Origin: Alphaproteobacteria bacterium
GTDB taxonomy: Bacteria > Pseudomonadota > Alphaproteobacteria > UBA828
Reading direction: 5' to 3'
NCBI GenBank assembly: GCA_022826345.1
Contig: JAJDVB010000157.1
Span: forward strand, 1-6,759
Length of the DNA: 6,759 bases
Position numbers and translations under genes: made by a program. The notes under the pieces were generated by a model, which worked only from the letters and a program-made list of their open reading frames with translations, was not told where the DNA came from and searched no databases. Below, one piece after another: positions 6,706 to 6,759 of this stretch (position 1 is the first letter of the stretch; each line of letters begins with the position of its first letter).

Positions 6706-6759
6706 TTTCCGCGGGGTCCGGCGCGACGAACGATCCGGATTGTCGATTTTCACCCCATG
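6673..6759. mobile_element. Possible end of an IS21-type insertion sequence
   Basis: Two similar repeats lie here in the same orientation: TTGAGATTTTTCTTACCCCA (6673-6692) and TGTCGATTTTCACCCCA (6741-6757). They share a T-rich core followed by ACCCCA and start about 68 bases apart. Multiple imperfect terminal repeats of this style are known at IS21-family ends, which suggests that an element begins near 6672 and interrupts mod. No transposase is visible, because only 87 bases remain in the window. Confidence 0.35.

Overview
The window is high-GC DNA, roughly 63-68% in the stretches I counted. It most likely comes from an alphaproteobacterium: it carries an IS1380-type transposase of a kind common there, plus a palindrome resembling alphaproteobacterial REP-like repeats. 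This placement is an inference; no rRNA or housekeeping gene is present to fix the taxon.

Layout. Positions 1 to about 1600 are an insertion sequence of the IS1380 family with one complete transposase (93-1457). The left end seems to lie outside the window and the right end is not resolved. Immediately downstream is a type III restriction-modification-like locus on the + strand. It begins with a full-length helicase/nuclease Res subunit (1694-4735). A DUF2283-type small protein (4771-4986) and a HicB/HicA toxin-antitoxin pair (5055-5261, 5258-5464) follow. The locus ends with the 5' part of the Mod DNA methyltransferase (5488-6705). All five genes run in the same direction, with gaps of 35, 68 and 23 bases and one 4-base overlap, so they plausibly form one transcription unit.

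How the genes work together. In type III systems Mod recognises and methylates adenine in one strand of an asymmetric site, and Res translocates and cuts only in complex with Mod. Here Res keeps its helicase motifs and a C-terminal PD-ExK nuclease motif. Mod has the N-terminal DPPY block but stops at 405 residues, before the AdoMet-binding motif I that lies in the C-terminal half of beta-class enzymes. The system therefore looks disabled in this copy, probably by a second mobile element near the right edge, where two similar T-rich/ACCCCA repeats resemble IS21-type terminal repeats. The HicBA module lies between res and mod and may stabilise the locus.

The points most worth following are the TA module and DUF2283 gene nested between res and mod, the sharp GC drop in the Mod target-recognition region, the truncation of Mod beside an intact Res, and an apparent in-frame REP-like palindrome inside the IS1380 transposase gene.
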